DNA of 8,383 bases, taken from positions 1 through 8,383 of the forward strand of contig CAILKA010000528.1 of NCBI GenBank assembly GCA_903834645.1, written 5' to 3'. The notes beneath the pieces are model-generated. The model saw only the letters and a list, made by a program, of their open reading frames with translations, did not search any database and was not told the origin of the DNA. The DNA is from an uncultured beta proteobacterium. Lineage in GTDB: Bacteria; Pseudomonadota; Gammaproteobacteria; Burkholderiales; Burkholderiaceae_C. This document shows positions 6,031-8,383 of the stretch, one piece after another (the stretch's first letter is position 1; each line of letters opens with the position of its first letter). Made by a program: the position numbers and the translations under genes.

Positions 6031-6053
6031 CGGAGGCCCCCGTGTGGCCTCCG
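6031..6053 (-). terminator. Strong inverted repeat between the SLT-protein gene and glyA
   Basis: A perfect 8-bp inverted repeat, CGGAGGCC at 6031-6038 and GGCCTCCG at 6046-6053, has a seven-base loop. It begins 14 bases after the stop of the SLT-protein gene and fills much of the 54-nt gap before glyA. The position suits an intrinsic terminator or 3'-end stabiliser for the upstream gene. The following CTACACTCGTT is not a true U-run, so it may equally be an operator or leader structure for glyA. Confidence 0.4.
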
Positions 6054-6067
6054 AAGGGCCCCGGCAC

Positions 6068-6799
6068 TCAGGGCTGGGCGGCAGCCAGGCGGTCCTGCCC
6101 AGGGGCCGCGTTGGCCACGTTGCGCAGTCGCACCTGCTCGGCGAGCACGCGGTCGGCCGTGCCGGTGTCGCGCTGCGGGTCACCGGCACCGAGGTACAGG
6201 CGCAAGCCCTCGGGGAGGCTGCCGCCCGCGTGGCGCACGCTGTCTTGCAGCGCGGCCGCGCCCACTCGAAGGTTGGCCAGCGGGTCAAAGGCCGCCATCG
6301 CGCCGCCAAAGGCCTCGAACCTGGCGTCGTGGTCTGCCGTGACGACGTGCATCAGGCCATGGGCTCCGACCGTACCCTGGGCGAGCGGGTTGAAGCTCGA
6401 TTGCACGGCCACCACGGCCAGGATGAGCGTGGGATCGAGCCCGAAGCGCTGGCCCAGCGCCCAGGCTTCCTGCACCAGCATGGCCAGCGGCTGGGGCGCC
6501 ACCTTGTACTGGCGTGTGAGCCATTGCGCCACGGCCCATTGCTGCGGCGTGAGCACGGCAGGATCGATTGCGGGGGCTGCTGCCTGGGCGGCGGGGAGCT
6601 CGGCGTCGTCGCCTGCGCGCGCGTCGTGGCGCTCCTGCAGCCAGCTCAGCACCTCACCGGCGGCCTGCTGGCGCAGGCTGCCGTGCACGACGATGACCGC
6701 TGCGCCCGCCAGCAGCAGCACGCCCAGCATCGCCAGGCCGTGATGGCTCCACTGCAGCAGGGTGCGCACGGCATCTCTCCAGGCCAGAGAGGTCTGCAT
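6068..6799 (-). CDS. Membrane-anchored SLT-domain (lytic transglycosylase family) protein lacking the catalytic Glu
   Basis: The protein has 243 residues. A short cytoplasmic start is followed by one hydrophobic segment (about 21-39), an Ala/Pro-rich linker (60-80) and an SLT domain (about 116-226). The domain starts LGQRFGLDPTLILAVVAVQSSFNPLAQ and continues GTVGAHGLMHVV, which matches the family pattern of ESSFNP then GA-x-GLMQ. Active members cleave peptidoglycan glycan strands using the Glu of the ESSFNP block. Here that position is Gln133 (CAA at 6403-6401), and the Gln of GLMQ is His151. The protein is therefore probably inactive or greatly altered as an enzyme, perhaps binding glycan or holding a structural role at the periplasmic face of the inner membrane. 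The start at 6799 is favoured by AAAGGA just upstream; longer in-frame readings extend into the divergent leader. glyA follows 54 nt downstream. Confidence 0.82.
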   Translation of the reverse strand: MQTSLAWRDAVRTLLQWSHHGLAMLGVLLLAGAAVIVVHGSLRQQAAGEVLSWLQERHDARAGDDAELPAAQAAAPAIDPAVLTPQQWAVAQWLTRQYKVAPQPLAMLVQEAWALGQRFGLDPTLILAVVAVQSSFNPLAQGTVGAHGLMHVVTADHDARFEAFGGAMAAFDPLANLRVGAAALQDSVRHAGGSLPEGLRLYLGAGDPQRDTGTADRVLAEQVRLRNVANAAPGQDRLAAAQP

Positions 6800-7056
6800 G
6801 GGCTTCCTTTCTGTGTCGAGGGCCACCGGCCGCAGCCCCGGGGTGCGGGGTGCATGGCGGCGGCGATAATCGGTCGGCGCGGGGCCGGGTCGCCTGCATG
6901 ACCCGCCGGGCAAGGCATTCGTGGCCCCCGGCGGAAACCGCGGATTGTAACGCGCACTAGGGTTCACCCTGATCTCCGCCCAAGCGGTGGAAATGTGCCC
7001 GAATTCCGCCTGACGAAACTTGCCGCGGCCGACCCGCCGCGGCGTTGAGCCTGAGC
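6800..7056. promoter_or_regulatory. Divergent leader between the SLT-protein gene and ubiD
   Basis: This 257-nt stretch has no convincing gene and should hold the promoters of both flanking genes. For the minus-strand gene, TACAAT (6949-6944) is a five-of-six match to a -10 element, about 145 nt before its ATG, without a clear -35. For ubiD, GATAAT (6865-6870) is also a five-of-six -10 match without a -35. Other structure: a tandem 7-bp repeat GGGGTGC (6840-6853), the palindrome CCCCGGGG (6836-6843), a short inverted repeat AGGGTTCACCCT (6959-6970) and the stronger hairpin at 7022-7043 described separately. Confidence 0.4.
7022..7043 (+). promoter_or_regulatory. Hairpin in the ubiD leader
   Basis: Two copies of the self-complementary octamer GCCGCGGC, at 7022-7029 and 7036-7043, are separated by six bases. 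They can pair as a perfect 8-bp GC-only stem in the ubiD transcript, ending 13 nt before the ATG. The stem lies just upstream of the expected ribosome-binding region and could affect translation, or the repeated octamers could be a protein site. Confidence 0.4.
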
Positions 7057-8383
7057 ATGAAGTACCGCGACTTGCGTGATTTCCTGGAGCAGCTGGAGCG
7101 CCAGGGCGATCTGCGCCGGGTGCGCGAGGCCGTTTCGCCGCGCCTGGAGATGACCGCCGTGTCCGACGCCGTGCTGCAAGCCGGCGGGCCGGCGCTGCTC
7201 TTCGAGCGGCCGACCGGCCACGCGATGCCCTGCCTGGCCAACCTCTTCGGCACCCCTCGGCGCGTCGCGCTCGGGATGGGCGCGGACTCCACCGAGGAAC
7301 TGCGTGAGGTCGGGCAGCTCCTGGCGGCACTCAAGGAGCCCGAGCCCCTGCGCGGGCTGAAGGACGCCGGGCGGTTGCTGGGGATGGCCAAGGCCGTGTG
7401 GGACATGAAGCCGGCCACCGTGCGCACGGCAGCCTGCCAGCGCCACGTGCTCGCGGGCGGGGAAGTCGACCTCGGGCGCCTGCCGGTGCAGACCTGCTGG
7501 CCCGGCGATGCCGGGCCGCTCATCACCTGGGGGTTGGTGGTCACGCGCGGGCCGCAAGGCGTGGCGCAGCCGCGCCGGCGCCAGAACCTGGGCATCTACC
7601 GCCAGCAGGTGATCGGGCCGCGGCGCACGATCATGCGCTGGCTCGCGCATCGGGGTGGGGCGCTGGACTTCCGCGAGTTCTCCCTGGCCAACCCCGGCCA
7701 GCCGTTTCCCGTGGCGGTGGCGCTCGGTGCCGATCCGGCGACGATCCTGGGCGCCGTCACGCCCGTGCCGGACACCTTGTCCGAATACCAGTTCGCTGGG
7801 CTCCTGCGCGGCAGTCGCACCGAGGTGGTGGACACAGGCGTGGGCGAGGCGGGCCTGGCCCTGCAGGTGCCGGCCAGCGCCGAGATCGTCCTCGAGGGCC
7901 ACCTGGTGCCCGCCGAAAAGGGCTACACCGGCACGAGCGAGATGGGCGTGCCACTGGCTGAGCGCGGCGGCTACCTGCACGCGCTGGAAGGCCCGTTCGG
8001 CGACCACACCGGCTACTACAACGAGCAGGACTGGTTCCCGGTGTTCGAGGTGAACCGCCTCACGCACCGCGACGACCCGATCTACCACACCACCTACACC
8101 GGCAAGCCCCCCGACGAGCCGGCCGTGCTCGGCGTGGCGCTCAACGAGGTGTTCGTGCCGATCCTGCGCAAGCAGTTTCCGGAGATCACCGACTTCTACC
8201 TGCCGCCCGAGGGCTGCGGCTACCGCATGGCAGTGATCTCCATCCGCAAGGCCTACCCGGGGCACGCCAAGCGCGTGATGTTCGGGCTGTGGAGCTTCCT
8301 GCGCCAGTTCATGTACACGAAGTTCATCGTCGTCACCGACGACGACGTGAACGTGCGCGACTGGAAGGAAGTGGTGTGGGCCA
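7057..8383 (+). CDS. ubiD: 4-hydroxy-3-polyprenylbenzoate decarboxylase UbiD, 3' end missing
   Basis: UbiD decarboxylates the prenylated 4-hydroxybenzoate intermediate of ubiquinone synthesis, using prenylated FMN supplied by UbiX and a divalent metal. The first 442 residues are present in one open frame; the gene runs off the right edge (E. coli UbiD has 497). Family blocks are in order: MKYRDLRDFLEQLERQGDL at the start, GGPALLFERPTG, TCWPGDAGPLITWGL, the cofactor and metal-site segment RQNLGIYR (175-182, with N177 and R182), IMRWLAHRGGALD, DPATILGAVTPVPDTLSEY, EGPFGDHTGYYNE (311-323), then PPDEPAVLGVALNEVFVPIL and KRVMFGLWSFLRQFMYTKF. About 20 extra residues relative to E. coli UbiD lie before EGPFGDHTG (around 282-310). 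The ATG at 7057 gives the standard N-terminus; the ribosome-binding site is weak. It is divergent from the SLT-protein gene. Confidence 0.97.
   Translation, partial: MKYRDLRDFLEQLERQGDLRRVREAVSPRLEMTAVSDAVLQAGGPALLFERPTGHAMPCLANLFGTPRRVALGMGADSTEELREVGQLLAALKEPEPLRGLKDAGRLLGMAKAVWDMKPATVRTAACQRHVLAGGEVDLGRLPVQTCWPGDAGPLITWGLVVTRGPQGVAQPRRRQNLGIYRQQVIGPRRTIMRWLAHRGGALDFREFSLANPGQPFPVAVALGADPATILGAVTPVPDTLSEYQFAGLLRGSRTEVVDTGVGEAGLALQVPASAEIVLEGHLVPAEKGYTGTSEMGVPLAERGGYLHALEGPFGDHTGYYNEQDWFPVFEVNRLTHRDDPIYHTTYTGKPPDEPAVLGVALNEVFVPILRKQFPEITDFYLPPEGCGYRMAVISIRKAYPGHAKRVMFGLWSFLRQFMYTKFIVVTDDDVNVRDWKEVVWA

Noticed and set aside
6014..6067. Earlier ATG for glyA at 6067
   Set aside because: The extra 18 residues are absent from the known GlyA N-terminus and would read through the intergenic hairpin.
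4865..6901. A 678-codon open frame on the + strand
   Set aside because: It lies antisense to glyA and the SLT-protein gene, both well supported. Its translation is low-complexity, rich in His, Gly, Ala and Val, with no recognisable domain, as expected of a third-position shadow in GC-rich DNA.
6800..7330. Earlier start for the SLT-domain protein (420 residues)
   Set aside because: The extension is Arg/Pro/Ala-rich, crosses the divergent leader and runs into the antisense of ubiD; the ATG at 6799 has a good ribosome-binding site followed by an anchor segment.
6964..8265. A 433-codon open frame on the - strand
   Set aside because: It is antisense to ubiD, which matches its family continuously; the His/Val/Ala/Gly-rich translation shows no family features.
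1..8383. CRISPR arrays, tRNA or rRNA genes, insertion sequences and prophage features
   Set aside because: No regular spaced repeats, tRNA-like folds, transposase or integrase motifs or terminal inverted repeats were seen; all genes look like ordinary chromosomal ones of similar base composition.

Overview
The window is GC-rich, compact and bacterial. It looks like a chromosomal segment from a betaproteobacterium of the order Burkholderiales. The basis is gene content and order (ubiD, SLT-type transglycosylase, glyA, nrdR, minor pilins, ribD, ribB) and the protein sequences of GlyA, NrdR and UbiD. No mobile element, tRNA, rRNA or CRISPR array is visible. I cannot name the genus from sequence alone.

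Layout, right to left. ubiD (7057 to the right edge, + strand, partial) is divergent from everything else. A 257-nt divergent leader (6800-7056) separates it from a co-directional minus-strand run: an SLT-domain protein with an N-terminal membrane anchor (6068-6799), glyA (4763-6013), nrdR (4321-4761), five minor-pilin/pseudopilin genes (fimT-like 3687-4232, pilE-like 3226-3693, pilW-like 2591-3229, pilX-like 1970-2581, pilV-like 1480-1920), ribD (303-1427) and ribB or ribBA (1-303, partial). Spacing is tight throughout. There is one base between glyA and nrdR, overlaps of 7 and 4 nt between successive pilin genes, and a one-base stop/start overlap between ribD and ribB. The larger gaps (50-90 nt) hold inverted repeats.

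Functionally the run mixes one-carbon/serine metabolism (GlyA), control of ribonucleotide reductase genes (NrdR), the tip or priming complex of a type IV pilus or related filament (five pilin-like proteins) and the early steps of riboflavin synthesis (RibB, RibD). UbiD, read the other way, belongs to ubiquinone synthesis and needs prenylated FMN, so it depends indirectly on flavin supply.

I found no wholly new system. The points most worth following are: the SLT protein has Gln where the family has its catalytic Glu; the pilin cluster has no pilY1 adhesin gene and an unusual internal order with three non-ATG starts; ribD and ribB are adjacent without a riboflavin synthase gene between them; ribD carries a nine-C tract; and hairpins or G-tracts occupy several intergenic leaders.
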